Shown: one piece after another, positions 31,690 through 43,129 of the stretch
Numbering within the stretch: position 1 is the stretch's first letter
Layout of the letters: each line of letters opens with the position of its first letter
Translations under genes and position numbers: made by a program
The notes under the pieces: model-generated
What the model was told of the DNA's origin: nothing
Database searches by the model: none
The model's input: the letters and a program-made list of their open reading frames with translations, nothing else
NCBI GenBank assembly: GCA_016271365.2
Contig: CM028129.1
Location: 430,546,501-430,610,500, forward strand
Length of the DNA: 64,000 nucleotides
From: Neoceratodus forsteri
Lineage: Eukaryota; Chordata; Ceratodontiformes; Ceratodontidae
Direction: 5' to 3'

Positions 31690-34600
31690 CAGCATAGGAA
31701 TGCTGTCAGACTCAAGTTTTTGGGATCTCTAATGCACCTGACAGACTGACTGTGTTACGCTCTATGTTACGTGATTCTTTGGGTATTTCTGCCAATGATA
31801 TGTTTGCCTTCATGTATGACCACATAGCCGTCTCTTTGCTTTGTATTCTCTCTACTGCCTCCCATCCTCTTGTTTCTTCTTGTTGGAAAATGAACTGCTC
31901 ATTGTTGTCTGATGCATGAATTGTTCAGGATTATCGTGAGCTTCTGTTGGCTTGTATTTCGGTTTTGATGCTTACACCTCCCTTAAGTTGGTGGGTCGAT
32001 ACTACATTGGATCTTAAGAGTTTTCTACAGCATGCTAGAAGACACTCTGCCTCTTCCTACCATCAGTACTTGCTTTTGAGATAGCATCTTCAGGATACCA
32101 TCTCTAGGGCCTGTGAGCCAGGTTGCGATATTCCCCTCTCATTGCCTCTTTGAAGGCCAGGATGGTGGATTTTCAATATGATAGAGCTCACTCTTTGCAT
32201 CTTGTGGTGTTCATTCTTCTAAGGCTTCCTTTGATGTTTATAGGCAATGTGCTGACTGGATGTCGATGCACATTGACAGTCTTGCAACCCAGACACATCT
32301 CTGGTTTATGATACTATTTTCTCTACAGCAGAAGGTCTTTTCCTATCTGATCGGTGTCTTTGGGACTCCAACAGTAGTCCCCCACTTCTGACTCCTTTTT
32401 GGATTTTCAGGCTTTGTACCAAGATGACTGCTCCAATTTCTTTGGCAGAGTGCATCGGATTCAAAAGCAAAAGTGATGTACATAACCAGGCAGGACGAGT
32501 CTTACGGCAGAGCTGTATCTAGCATTCTCAGATGTTTTCTCCCCTATTCTTACTTTTACTTTTTAATACTATCATTGATACTCACTCAGTTCCACTGCAC
32601 TTTTCAGATGTTATTGTTTTCTTTGTTTAAAAGGGATAGAACAGATATTAGGAATTGGAGGCCTTTGAGACTTCTGAGCGTGGACTATAAGATCTTGCCT
32701 CTGTTTTGCTTCATTGACTCCTTCTGGTTGCTCCCATGTCATTTCTGAAGTGCAAACTTGTGCTGTTCATGGTGTTCTATTGTTTTCAACCTCTCCCTTT
32801 TTTTCCTTTCTTTTTTATGCTCCTCCCAGCTCCGGGCTGGCCTCTCCTTCAGGCCACTTGCCCTCTGAGCCCACACTGCCTTGGATCAGTCACCTCTTCA
32901 TCCCCCATGCGCAGCCCCGGGTGACCCCCAGGCGTAACCTTCACGGACAGGTCCCCCTCCGGAGGGATGGCGCCGTGGGCGATACCAACCTGCTCCGGGA
33001 TGCTGCTGAGGATGGTGCATGCACTGTCCTCGGACTCGTGGCTATGGGAGCTGGTGACCATCATCCAGTTGGCTATGGGCTCTTTTCCTGTTTGCTCCTG
33101 GGGGTGTGGTGTGCCACAACGTAAGGCTAATGCCAATGTTCACCACGCCTCCCTTAGTGTGGGACCCTCATGCCATGCCTCCCCAGCCTCCGCTAGGGGT
33201 CAGAAGCACGGGTCACATTACCACCCTCCCCTGGGAGAAGGTGAGCCGTCAGCCGCTCAAGCACTCTGTTTCCCCGCCTGCCCTCCAGCACCTGAGTCTG
33301 TTCCCGAACCCAGGTCACTGGCATCGCAAGCAGAAATCCAACACGCTGAGCGGCAGGCCGACCTCTCCCTTTAAGGAATGTTTTGGCCTTTAGCTCTCCT
33401 CTTTTCGGCCTTCTTCCTGTCTCTCAATCAGAGAAGGCATTTGACAGAGTGAATCATGTTTACCCATCATATAAGTCCAGTCTTATTATGGAGTTCCGTG
33501 TTGTTTTATACAATGGATCAGATTGCTCTAGTCTATTCTACTGCCTGGATCCATCCCTCTGTGAATGGTGCATCTTGCTCCCCTTTTGGGGTTGTACGGA
33601 GTTAGACAAGGCTGTCCTCTCAGTCCTCTTCTTTATGTTTACCATAATGATCTGTTGCTTCAGAAGATTCTATGTCATCCATCGATTCCTCATCTATCCT
33701 ATTCTTCTGGATGCTCTCTTCCCATGGTTTGACTTACGCAGATGACCCTTTGTATTCCTACCACCCTAGGCTTCAGGAAATGGTTGCTCCGGCTTCTTAT
33801 GGATTTTGAGCGAGTGTCTGGATCTAGCTGAATTATAGTAAGAGTTCGCATTATTCCTCCCACTTCAGCAGTCTACTTCTTCTCTTTCTTCTATTGCTGG
33901 GGTCCTTTGCAGTCTGCCCTGATCAGAGTATTAGGTTTGTCATTTGGTGCTTCTCATGATGCTCTCTCCAATTGGACTGCTGTTCTTGACAAAGCCTCCC
34001 ATGTAGTTGCTTCCTGGAAAGGACATACTATTGCAAAGAGGAAGCGGGTTTTGTTGCTTAAAACTTTTGTCCTCCCTTATTTCTTCACTTGGCTTAGTTT
34101 TCCTCTTCTCTTCTCTTTAGAAGCCAGGGTATATAATGTTTTCTTTCAAGGCTTTTGGGGAAGTTGCTTAAATCCAGGTTAGCTTATACATATCTGGATT
34201 ATTTCCATGGAGGAGTATGAATGTTGAATCCCTTGGTGTTTTTTTTCACTGTCTGTTTTTAAAATTACTATTCCCCACCTTTTGGTGACTCACCTGTATT
34301 CTGGTTCTCTATTCTCCACAGTCGTGTTGCTCCATTGTGTGTTATATGGAGCTTCCCTCGTAGGAAATTCCCCAGAATTTTCATAAGTTTCATTTTCGGT
34401 TTTCTTATTCCACATTTTGAAGCTTCGTCAGTGGTCTTTGAACCCTAAGAAGCTTCTCTCTGCCTCGAGAAGCATTTATACCAGCTTGTTTTGGGGACGT
34501 CCTTTTGATTTCCCTGTGCTGCAGGATTCCCTTGGCACTTTATTGGATTCTTCCAGTGTTTTTGCCAATTAACTGATACCTGTATCCCACATAGAGTTTG

Positions 34601-34930
34601 GGATGTTACTTGGTTGTTGTGTCATGGAAGGTTGGGTGTTCGCGACAACCTGAGCATAAAGCTCAAGAGGACAGGTTTGTCCCCGTGATACCTGCCTTTC
34701 CATCCCTGAGACCATGATGCATTTTTTCATTGATTGCCATTATTCCCATCTGGTATGGACACTCTTCCTCCATAAGTGGAAGGAGAGCCATCCCAAGTCT
34801 TTCCTATGATATATTGATTTATGGAATTTATCCCTGGGTTTAAGTCGTTATTGTCCTAGTACTTTACGTTTGATTTTTGCATTTTGTCATTTTTATTTAT
34901 GGCAGACCAGGTGTGCCTTTAACTACAACA
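31690..34930 (+). mobile_element. L1/Tx1-type LINE ORF2, plus strand, broken
   Basis: In many short frames: SMLRDSLGISANDMFAFMYD (31760-31820), LKARMVDFQYDRA (32148-32187), NWRPLRLLSVDYKILP (32651-32702), QTCAVHG (32751-32771), EKAFDRVNH (33433-33459), RVLGLSFGA (33925-33951), KRVLLLKTFVLPYF (34045-34085) and RVWDVTW...GRLGVRDNL then a C..C-H type end (34590-34760). These are typical of L1-Tx1 clade ORF2 (the 'NWRPISLLNVDYKI' and 'AFDRVNH' blocks). Upstream 30821-31690 may be ORF1 or the early endonuclease but I cannot prove it. A GC-rich segment interrupts the RT. Confidence 0.82.
32820..33395. other. GC-rich insertion within the Tx1 RT
   Basis: Between the QTCAVHG block (32771) and EKAFDRVNH (33433) the RT family has only about 30 residues; here there are ~660 bp. 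The extra part is clearly more GC- and CpG-rich than its flanks. Open frames cover it (minus strand 32849-33136; plus strand 32967-33374), but I recognise no domain. No clear ends or target duplication. Confidence 0.55.
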
Positions 34931-35134
34931 GACAGTTAGTAGCCCTTTTCAGATAGTTACCCAGATTATGCAGGGTTTGCATTCTGTTTATTATTCTGAG
35001 CAGGCTACTGGTTTTCGTAAACACTGGAATTTGTGGTCATGGATTTTCTCTTGATTTTCTTATTTACTGTTATTTTTTCTGTTTCTTTTGATTTCATTTC
35101 ATTATGATTTTGCCTGATGTAAAACTATTTTTTC

Positions 35135-35530
35135 ATATTTTGTTTCAGATTTTGCATAAAAAGTCCCCTACTCTTTTAGTAGGGATGGGACAGTGGTTAT
35201 GTACCAATATGGATTATTTCTGTTTGAAGTATGAGTATGCTGTGATGTTTTTTTGTTTTGATTTCGTTCATTTTGATTTTGTATAAGTAATACAATTTTG
35301 TATATTTTGTTTTAAGTTTTGAATAAAAATTCCCTACTCTTTTCGAAGTGCCATGGGATCTTTAACATCCACCTGAACTACCATCAGAACAAGCAGATGG
35401 GACCTCGGTTTAACGTCTCATCGAAAGCGGCACCTCAAGAGTGTAGCACCCCACCCTCATGCTGCACTGCAGTGTCAGTATTGGGATAATTACGCAAGTG
35501 CTTCCCGAGTAGCCTGTTGCCACCTGTCAC
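35135..35530 (-). mobile_element. Interspersed-repeat tail, minus strand
   Basis: On the minus strand the text gatgagacgttaaaccgagg (about 35408-35427) then gttaaagatcccatggca and cgaaaagagtaggga (35330-35350) matches, from memory, a repeat seen widely in fish and amphibian genomes. A second, shorter ctactcttttagtaggga word lies at 35168-35190. I cannot name the family with certainty. Confidence 0.4.
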
Positions 35531-35619
35531 TGCTTATGGATTCAGCGTGGTGCAGATCGCCGTTGGTGTAGTCAGCAATGTGCACTTCCTGTTATTGTAG
35601 TTGCTAAAAAATCTTCACT

Positions 35620-36860
35620 TATATTACATGGACCCATCCAATCCGACGAACTTGTCCTGGGCCAGCTTCCTCTTCCAATTGAACTCTGCCCTCCTGAAAT
35701 CTAGAACTTCAGCCTTTGATGAGGGCTTACTTGTTGCAAGTGCCTGGTTGAACCATAGAGTTATGGTCACTGGACCCTAGTGGCCCTCTATCCTCATTCC
35801 TACTGCCACTTCAGAGTTTGTGAGCACCACATCAAGAATGGCAGCCTGCTAGTAGGTTCCTTAACCAGCTGCAACAGCAGGCAGTCCTGCATTGTATCCA
35901 GTAGGGCCTGACATCTGAAACTCCTGGTCGCTAGAATGATCCAATCATTATATGGCAGATTAAGTTCTCTTACCCCACCACTTTCCCAATGCCCCACCCC
36001 CACTTTCTAGTTCTGCCCAAGCTCCTTATCTCTTACTTCTCCCTGTCCTGAGGGTCTATACTGTAGATCCCCCACTTGCAGTTTCTTGCCTGGCGATGCC
36101 ATGAGCTGAATCTACAGTGATTCTATTCCCCTACTACCCTGATGTTGCCATCGTCCATTGCTTCTATGCCCTCTGTGACATATAGAGCAATTCCTCCTCC
36201 TTTATCTTTCTTTTATCCCATCTAAACACGGTGTAGCCTGGGACTAGAGGTGTCGTGAAAAATAAATTCCACTGGAGGAATTTCCGAACATCGGATTTTG
36301 CTTCGGGAAAGTGTGGAAATCAAATTAGCAACTTTGTGAGAAATTCCAGCTTAGAATGGCAGAATAAATGAATAAATTGTGTATTATTCTATTAAACTGC
36401 AGAGAAAAAGTCCACAGAACTGCTTACTAAACTTCTTGAATAACTACATGAATTGTGGAGTAATTTATCAAACTGCGGGAAAAATTCCTCAGAACTGTTA
36501 TTCCACAGTTCATGTGTATTTTCCCTCAGTTCAGTCAAAAATTCTACAGAACACAGCGAAATCCACCAAACACATTTGGAAGATTTCGATCTGGCCAATG
36601 GGTCCAAATTTTCACAGAAATGCTGCATAAGCGGAATTTGCAACTTTTACCCACCCCTGCCTGGGATTGTCAGGTCCCAATTGTTATTTTCTGTGGCCCA
36701 CATTTCTTTGATGACTACTAGCTCCATCTCAGTGTCTGCCACTATTGCCTGGAGGTCACTAATTTTATTTCCCAGGCTCCTGGCATTATAGCAGACCCCT
36801 TCCATCTTTCTCCTGATCCCCTCTTGCTTTTTCCTATTCCTTCTCCCTTATTCTTCCCTA
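35620..36860 (-). pseudogene. CR1 ORF2 endonuclease, minus strand, carrying a hAT MITE
   Basis: Read on the minus strand: NARSLGNKISDLQAIVADTE and LVVIKEMW (36690-36790), IPGYTVFRWDKR across the MITE insertion (36667 then 36236), then LDTMQDCLLLQLVKEPTSR (35835-35890) and GPLGSSDHN-like text (35760-35790). These follow the order of the CR1 APE endonuclease from its N-terminus to the 'SDH' block. With the MITE removed, the coding text joins across the gap. Stops make it dead. Confidence 0.78.
36245..36659. mobile_element. 415-bp non-autonomous hAT element
   Basis: The left end tagaggtgtcgtgaaaaat and the reverse complement of the right end caggggtgggtaaaagttg are related hAT-type termini. The flanks carry an 8-bp duplication with one difference: cctgggac at 36237-36244, cctgggat at 36660-36667. 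It sits inside the CR1 endonuclease, whose frame text continues on both sides. No coding capacity. Confidence 0.78.
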
Positions 36861-36881
36861 GTCGCCTTAATTTTTTATTTT

Positions 36882-39040
36882 AGAAACATAGAAACATAGA
36901 AGTTGATGGCAGAAGGAGACCCATAGGTCCATCTAGTCTGCCCATTTTAGACCTATTTTGACACTCTAGTTGCCCTTTGTAGTCAGGGCTCCTTTGTGTC
37001 TATCCCATGCATTCTTGAGTCACCACACAGTGTTGACCTCCAACCTCTTGGGGCAGGCTGTTTCAGGCGTCCACCACTCTTTCTGTGAAGAAAATCTTCT
37101 TGGTGTTGGTAGAGAATCTTCCTCCTTGCAGCCTGAGGTCATGTCACCTGGTCCTGGAGCCCTTCTTGAGTGAAAAGTTCCTGATTCTGTACCTTGTTAA
37201 TACCTTTTACTGTATGTACTTGATGTTTCAACCTCTCTTCTTTGCTCCAGGAGTACATATTCAGTTCCTAAGTCTCTCCTCGTAGGACATGTACTGCACC
37301 CTAGATGTTGTGTTGCCTTTCTCTGTACTGTTTCCACCCGATCAATGTCAGCCTTTAGGGGTGGGAGCCTCCAGAACTCGACTCCGTATTTCAAGTGAGG
37401 CCTGATCAGCGATTTATACAGTGGTAGTATCACCTTCCTCCTCCTGCTCATGATTAACTTCTCAATGCAGCCCAGCATTCTGTTGGCTTTCAATATTGCC
37501 TTCTTACACTGCTTACTAACCTTCAAGTCATCTGAGATAATTTTTTTAGTTGTTTATCCAGGAGTAGCACACTAAGCTGAAAGCTTTTTGACAGGTGCGA
37601 CCTGGGAGCACAGGAAGTTAAGTGACTTGCTAAGGGTCACACAGTATGCAAGTGGAAGCTGTGGGATTCAAACCCAGGTCTGGTCCTGGATGTCACCAGA
37701 TTGCAGCTCAGAGCCTTAAACCACTGCGCTATCCTGCCTCCTAATGATTCCCAGATCTTGTTTCTGGTTTGAGGCCGCCAGCCTTTAGCCTCCTTGAAAA
37801 TACTCCTTTCTTGGATTTTTCTTTTTATGTGCATGACATTGCACTTTTTGGCATAAAATCTCAGCTGCCACACTCAAGACCATTCTTCTAGTTTCTTGAA
37901 GTCAGCTTCCATCTTGCTCACTCCTTCTGAGGTGTCCACCCTGTTAGATATCTTGGTATTGTCTGCAAACAGACATACCTTCCCTTCCAGTCCATCAGCA
38001 ATGTCTGCTGTAAAAACATTGAAGAGCAGAGGCCCCAACCTTGAGCCCTGGGGCACCCGCTTGGTCACCCTGCCTTCTGTTGATTGTGATCCATTTACCT
38101 GTACCCTCTGGGTTCTGCCTTGTAACCAGTTTTGTACCCATTGGACTACTTCTGGACCAACCCTGTGTGGTCAAGCTTCTTTACCAGCCTTCTGTGTGGA
38201 ACCAAGTTGAAGGCCTTACTAAAGTGTAGGTAGACCACATCTACTGCCCCACCATCATCCACTATTTTTGTAGCGTAGTCAAAAATTTGAGCAGATTTGT
38301 CTGGCATGACCTACCTGCTGTGAAACTGTGCTGTTTAGGGTCTTGTTGGCTGCTAGTTTCGAGGAATGCTGTGATCCTCTGTTTGAGTAGTGTCTCCACT
38401 AGTTTCCCTACTATAGACATGAGACTCACTGGTCTGTAATTACTAGCCTCTTCACAACAGCCTGATTTGTGAAGTGGAACCACTATTGCCTTTTTCCAGT
38501 CTTTGGGTACCACTCTGCTCTTCAAGGATGTCGTGAATAGAAGTGCCAGAGGGGCTGCTAATTCTGCCCCAGTTCCTTAATGATTCTGGGTGCATCTCAT
38601 CTGGTCTCATGGTTTTGTCTGCTTTTAGTTTATTTAGCACCTTCTGTACTTTGGCTTCTGTAAAGGACATTTGTCTACCCCTGGTCCTGGGGTGTTGTGT
38701 GTTTGCAGGGCTGGGCCATCCCCTGGGTCCTCTTTGGTAAACACTGAGCAGAAGTATTTGTTGAGGATTTTGGCTTTCTCTAGATCATGTTTGGTGTATT
38801 TCCCTTCTTCAGTATCAGTCTTTACTATTTCCTTTTGCTGTCCTACATTCCCTAATGTATCTAACAAATGATTTGTCTCCTCTCTTTGCCCTTCTGCTAT
38901 CCTTTCCTCTGTCTGTGCTTGTGCCTTTCTAATTTGTTTGTAAGACTCTTTCATTTTTTCCTTGTATGACTTCAAGTCTTTCTCAGTTTTGGTTTCCAGT
39001 ATATGCTGTATGCCTTCTCTTTTATGTTTGCTTGCGTGCG
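36882..39040 (-). mobile_element. CR1 LINE, minus strand, linker to 3' end, split by a SINE
   Basis: The 3' end is at 36882 (on the plus strand, aaacatagaaacatagaagt followed by tccatctagtctgccc). Going 5' on the minus strand come SKQCKKAILKANRMLGCIEK and PLYKSLIRPHLKYGVEFW (37290-37510), WQLRFYAKKCNVMHI (37825-37870), CLFADNTKISNRVD (37920-37975), VPQGSRLGPLLFNVFTADI (37995-38060), EEASNYRPVSLMSIVGKLVE (38395-38455), NKLKADKTMRPDEMHPE (38590-38640) and LEKAKILNKYFCSVFTKE (38715-38770). FADD reads FADN. The 5' break joins a (GTGC)n run at about 39035-39052. Confidence 0.88.
37542..37741 (-). mobile_element. MIR-like tRNA-derived SINE
   Basis: Read on the minus strand, it starts gaggcaggatagcgcagtgg, with an A box tagcgcagtgg (37721-37731) and a B-box-like gggtttgaatcccac (37661-37675), then text like the MIR/CORE-type body (tgtgtgacccttagcaagtc). 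It ends in a T-rich run on the plus strand (37542-37548). The word taat (ataat on the left) flanks both sides (37538-37541, 37742-37745). CR1 coding text continues across it. Tail fragments of the same SINE occur at 13297 and 30690. Confidence 0.82.
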
Positions 39041-39384
39041 TGCGTGCGTAAAGCATGATGTGACAACAGGGAGAAGTGGGTTGTGGAGGCTCAGCAGTGT
39101 TACAGCCAAGGGAGGCACTGCATTTGGGGCTTGGCACTGGTGGACCAATGGAGGCACAGTGTGCTGATGACACTGGTCTTCAAAAGTGCACCAAGTTATA
39201 ATGTTTTCACCACAGCAATCAGGGGCGCCTACGTCATTTGCAGCATAAGTCATTGTGCTGCAATGGGGAATGACCGTCATTGAATAGGAGCGGAACGTTA
39301 GCTAGCCTATACTGTTTGTGAACATGGTGGGCGGCTTGCTACTGAGTTCACAAACAATATTAGGTAGCCTCTCATGCTGAGGGT
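39041..39384. other. Unassigned sequence with a hairpin at 39298-39373
   Basis: Text agctagcctatactgtttgtgaac (to about 39321) pairs with gttcacaaacaatattaggt (about 39348-39372) with one bulge. The start caggggcgcctacgtcat at 39219 could be a DNA-transposon terminus, but I find no matching right end. Confidence 0.4.
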
Positions 39385-39690
39385 GCCAATCCCCCTCGGC
39401 AGCATATGCCCAAAGCGGTCTTTGTTGGCCGGCAGGGGCCCCAATCCCGCCCGGCTTCAGTGCTCACAATGTTTATTTAGCCAGCGGGGCCCACTCCCCA
39501 TCGGCAAAATGTAAATGTAACCCCCCACCCACCTTTGTTGTCTGCTGATGGGGAGCTCACTCCCTGTCGGCATGATGTAACCCAGTTTTGTTGCCTGCTG
39601 TGGGGTGCCCAATCCCCATTGGCATGATGTCCCCCCGTTTTCTTGTGTGCCAACACAGGGGTGCCCAAACCCCATTGGCTACAGCTGCCC
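39380..39690. repeat. Diverged GC-rich ~65-bp tandem units
   Basis: A phrase of the form tttgttg-cctgctg-ggggtgcccaatcccc-ggcatgatgt recurs at about 39387, 39425, 39480, 39545, 39598 and 39655, with spacings of roughly 40-65 bp. Each has a GGGG and a CCCC arm that can pair. Probably subterminal repeats of a DNA transposon; ends not found. Confidence 0.55.
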
Positions 39691-39984
39691 CCCAAAGAGT
39701 TCCTTGGCTCGCTGGGAGTCCACCCCAGCATGCCAAATGCCCCTGTAAAATTGGAAACTGTCCCATGGTCTTTTTATTTTTTTCCTGTAAAGAAAAACAG
39801 TCCCTCACAGTCTGCCAGACCCCCTCCTGCAACCAGTGCCCACCCACTGCGCTATGCCTCCTCACACCCCCTCACCCCATGCTTACCTCCGGGTCTGGGC
39901 TCGACGATCTTGATGGACCGGGAACACGTGCAGTCCTCAAAGCCGACGGCCTTGAGCTGAGGAAATGCCGGTAAGCTGTATAAT

Positions 39985-41440
39985 GTAATAAATCACGGGT
40001 TTTCAACTTTGCTGCATATCTCAGGCATTTTTTGAATTTTGGCAGCAAATTTTCAACATGGGGTTTTGGGACCCCTCCTCATGAGTTCTGTCACTGTCAT
40101 GGCAGTAATCAGGGCCAAAGGGTGATATCGTGGTCACTGCGCGAAATCACCTTTCAGGACCGATTAATGAAATGACAGTGCCAGTATTCATAAGGTGGGC
40201 TTTCAGAAAGCCTATGCTGCAAATTTGGTGAAAACATTCCTAAAATGACTGTTTTATGAGTGCGGCGTTGTGCAGTTCCTTACGCATGCTCGCAAGTTTG
40301 CGAATTTGTAACATTTGCACTCGATTTTCAACATTGCCATTTTATCACATCTACTTATGAGCAGTACAGCTGACATTTTTCACATCTTGTCCAAAATGTG
40401 TTTCCGCATTGTAGCACACAATGGCACAGTCGGTGTGTGAAATCAATGTTTGGGACAGATTAAGAAAATCACAGTGACACTGTTCATGAGCAGAGGTCTT
40501 AAAATAGCTATGTTGAAAATTTGGTGAGAAAAGTTCATAAAATGACTGTGTTACAGAGTGCCTTTCGCGCAGTTTCTCGCACTCGTGCCTTTGCACATTT
40601 GCAATATTTTCACTCCAGATTGCCAACACTGCCATTTTTCCACACCTCCTTATGAACAGTACAGCTGTAATTTTCACATCCTGGCGAAATGTGTTTTGCA
40701 CTTCTGGCACAGAATAAGCTTATCACTGTGGAAATCACTGTTTAGGACACATTACAAAATCACAGTGACACTGTTCATTAGCAAGAGTCCTAAAATGCCT
40801 ATGTTGAACATTTGGTGATGAAAGTCCATAAAATTACTGTGTTACAGTGGGCATTCGCGGTTTCCACACACTCTTATAACTTTGCACATTTGTAATATTT
40901 TCACTCCAGATTTTCAACATTGCCATTTTCCACACCTCCTTATGAACAGTACAACTGTCATTTTCACATCCTGGTTGAAATGTGTTTTTGCAGTTCCGAC
41001 ATAGAATACCGGGTTGCTGTGGGAAATCAGTGTTCAGGACACAGTAATAAAATCACAGTGACACTGTTCATGACCACAGGTCATTAAATGCCTATTTGAA
41101 AATCTGGAGATGAAACTCCATAAAATGACCGTGTTACATGCATGCATTCGCCGTTTCCATGATGCTCGGAAATGCACGCATTTTAATATTCCCACTACAC
41201 ATTTTCAACATTGCCATCTCTTCATACCTCCCTATGGATGGTACAGCTGTCATTCTTCACATCCTGCCTGATCTGTGTTTTCGTACATGTGGTGCAGAAT
41301 AGCACTGTCACTGTTGGAAGTCAGATTTCAGGACACACTGACAAAATCACACTGCCACTGTTCATGACAAGGGGTCCAAAATGCTTTGATGAGGTGGGGT
41401 CACAAAGGCCATGTTCAAATTTGTACTGTGAATACCAACA
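39985..41440. repeat. Satellite array, ~291-bp monomer, about 5 copies
   Basis: The word (ac)attgccat recurs with its gccat at 40336, 40631, 40922 and 41213 (spacings 295, 291, 291), and a more diverged first unit lies near 40059. Monomers share cacacctccttatgaacagt, ttttcacatcctg, aaatcacagtgacactgttc and tccataaaatgactgtgtta. Identity by eye is about 75-85% between inner units. The open frames inside are broken and differ between units, so it is non-coding. Confidence 0.85.
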
Positions 41441-42089
41441 AATGCCTGAGGCATTACGGTTTCTAACCATAATGTCCTACACTGTACAGACAGACAGGCA
41501 TCGGGGTGTGCCTTTGGATTGCCGCCTGTACTGCTCATGCCATCCCACCCCCACCCCAGCCACTGACAGGCATCGAGGTGTACCTTGGACTCTTCGTCCC
41601 AAGACTTCACCCCATTCTCCTATACTGCACCCATTTCAACGTATGTCCTTATGGAATGGGGTGACTGTAAAGCCAAACACCCTAAAGCACAGCTCAACAT
41701 GTGTCAGTGTGTCTGCAGAATAGGGTGAGGTGACATGGCTTGAATGTCAAGGGTGATGACCCAAAACCTTACCCCAAATCCTGTCAGTCTCTACAGGATG
41801 GAGGTGGGGTTCATGTAAAGTTCAGTACTTCACTGCCATTCCTATTCTGCATCTGTCTAACTCTTGCATTTCTAATGCTAATACCAGCAAGCAAACATTC
41901 GGTATTGACAAATGCTTGTTTTCTCTGACTGTGGAAGCCAGTTCCTTGGAAACCATAGAGGATTTCTTTTTCATGCTGAATGTAGGCTTTGTCAGCCCTC
42001 CCTCATTGGCCTCTTCCCTATACTAATTTGAACTTCAACCTTATAGTTACCCACCTTGCTGCTACTAGTACTCTGTTCAGAGGAGCCAA
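41441..42089. other. Unassigned; short duplicated phrase
   Basis: The phrase gacaggcatcg(g/a)ggtgt(g/a)cctt occurs at 41494 and 41565. No gene seen. 41940-42089 may already be the 3' side of the CR1 ORF1 fragment. Confidence 0.4.
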
Positions 42090-43120
42090 AGATAGGTTCC
42101 CACCTGCTGTCCTTTCTCAGTGGTTCCTATAGCTTCTGTCTCCCCCACTCAGTTTAACTGTCCAAGGTAAATGTCAAACTTTTGCTCCAGAACACTAACA
42201 CTCTCTCTCATCAGATGATGGCCATCACTCTTGAAGAGCCTCCTGTCCCAGAAGCTCCCCAGTACCCCACAAGTGGTACCCTCCTCCTGACTCCATACCT
42301 TCAGCCAGTCATTAAATGCCTCAGTTTCTTCCTTCCATACTGTATCATAATACCATGATACCAACATACCCATTCCTCTTATTCCACACAGGGAGGACAA
42401 TGGAAATGGTCAGGAAGCCAAGTGAACCTTTAATCTGTCCCCCATCCTCTTAAAGTTCTGTTTCATTGCCTCCAGAGGCTGGTTCATCAGAATTGTGCTG
42501 CCCAAGTGTACCAGCACCCCTAGATCTTCCTCCCTTCTCCACCATCCTCCCTGTCCTACCTATATCCCTGATGGTTGATGTACCAGGAAGGTATCTGACC
42601 ATTTCACTCCCTTCCTCCCCCGCCACCCTCTCTACTCCCTAATCATGGAGATCCCCATCACTAAGACTCTCCTTACTGACTTCCTCCTGCTCACTGTCTC
42701 AGGTGCCATCAAGTCATCCTGCCCATTTCCTCCAACAGACTTAGAGTCCCTCCCCAATGGAGTCAGGTACCTGAGCCTTCTCCATGTGTGCAAAGCAATT
42801 TGCTGTCTGAATGGTGTGAGATTGGTCAAACCCCTTGTGTCTTCCCTGCCACCTTCCCCTGCCCTTTCCCTGCTCTTCTCTACCATCTTCCAGTCCTCTG
42901 GGCCAGTGGGCCTCTGGAGGAGTGGGGGCAGCGGACTCTAATTGAGCTGGTGCTGCAGCTGAGGTATCTCATCTCTGCTACCAGCTAAACATGGAGTTCC
43001 ACAAAGATCCTGCAGATGGATTTGTACCTCCAGAACATAACCCTGGAGAAGAGCTCCATTCCCCACAACTGACCACCCTCCTGCTGTGTCTCATCTCCAT
43101 AATGATCCTATGATACAAAA
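42090..43120 (-). pseudogene. CR1 ORF1 with SGNH-esterase domain, minus strand, broken
   Basis: On the minus strand: RRVLVMGISMIRE (42633-42672; block I, with the GDS motif changed to GIS), then in shifted frames a HLGSTILMNQP text (about 42475-42510), EAFNDWLKVW and RLFKSDGHHLMRE (42198-42240, block V with DGHH kept). The order and spacing match the esterase domain in the plus-strand CR1 at 25440. Upstream (42700-43100) is the N-terminal half of ORF1. Ends at the word ccagtatccagtgata (43123). Confidence 0.72.
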
Positions 43121-43129
43121 AGGCCAGTA

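Noticed and set aside
42645..42988. Plus-strand frames over the CR1 ORF1 region as genes
   Set aside because: They are the antisense shadow of the minus-strand esterase ORF1 text.
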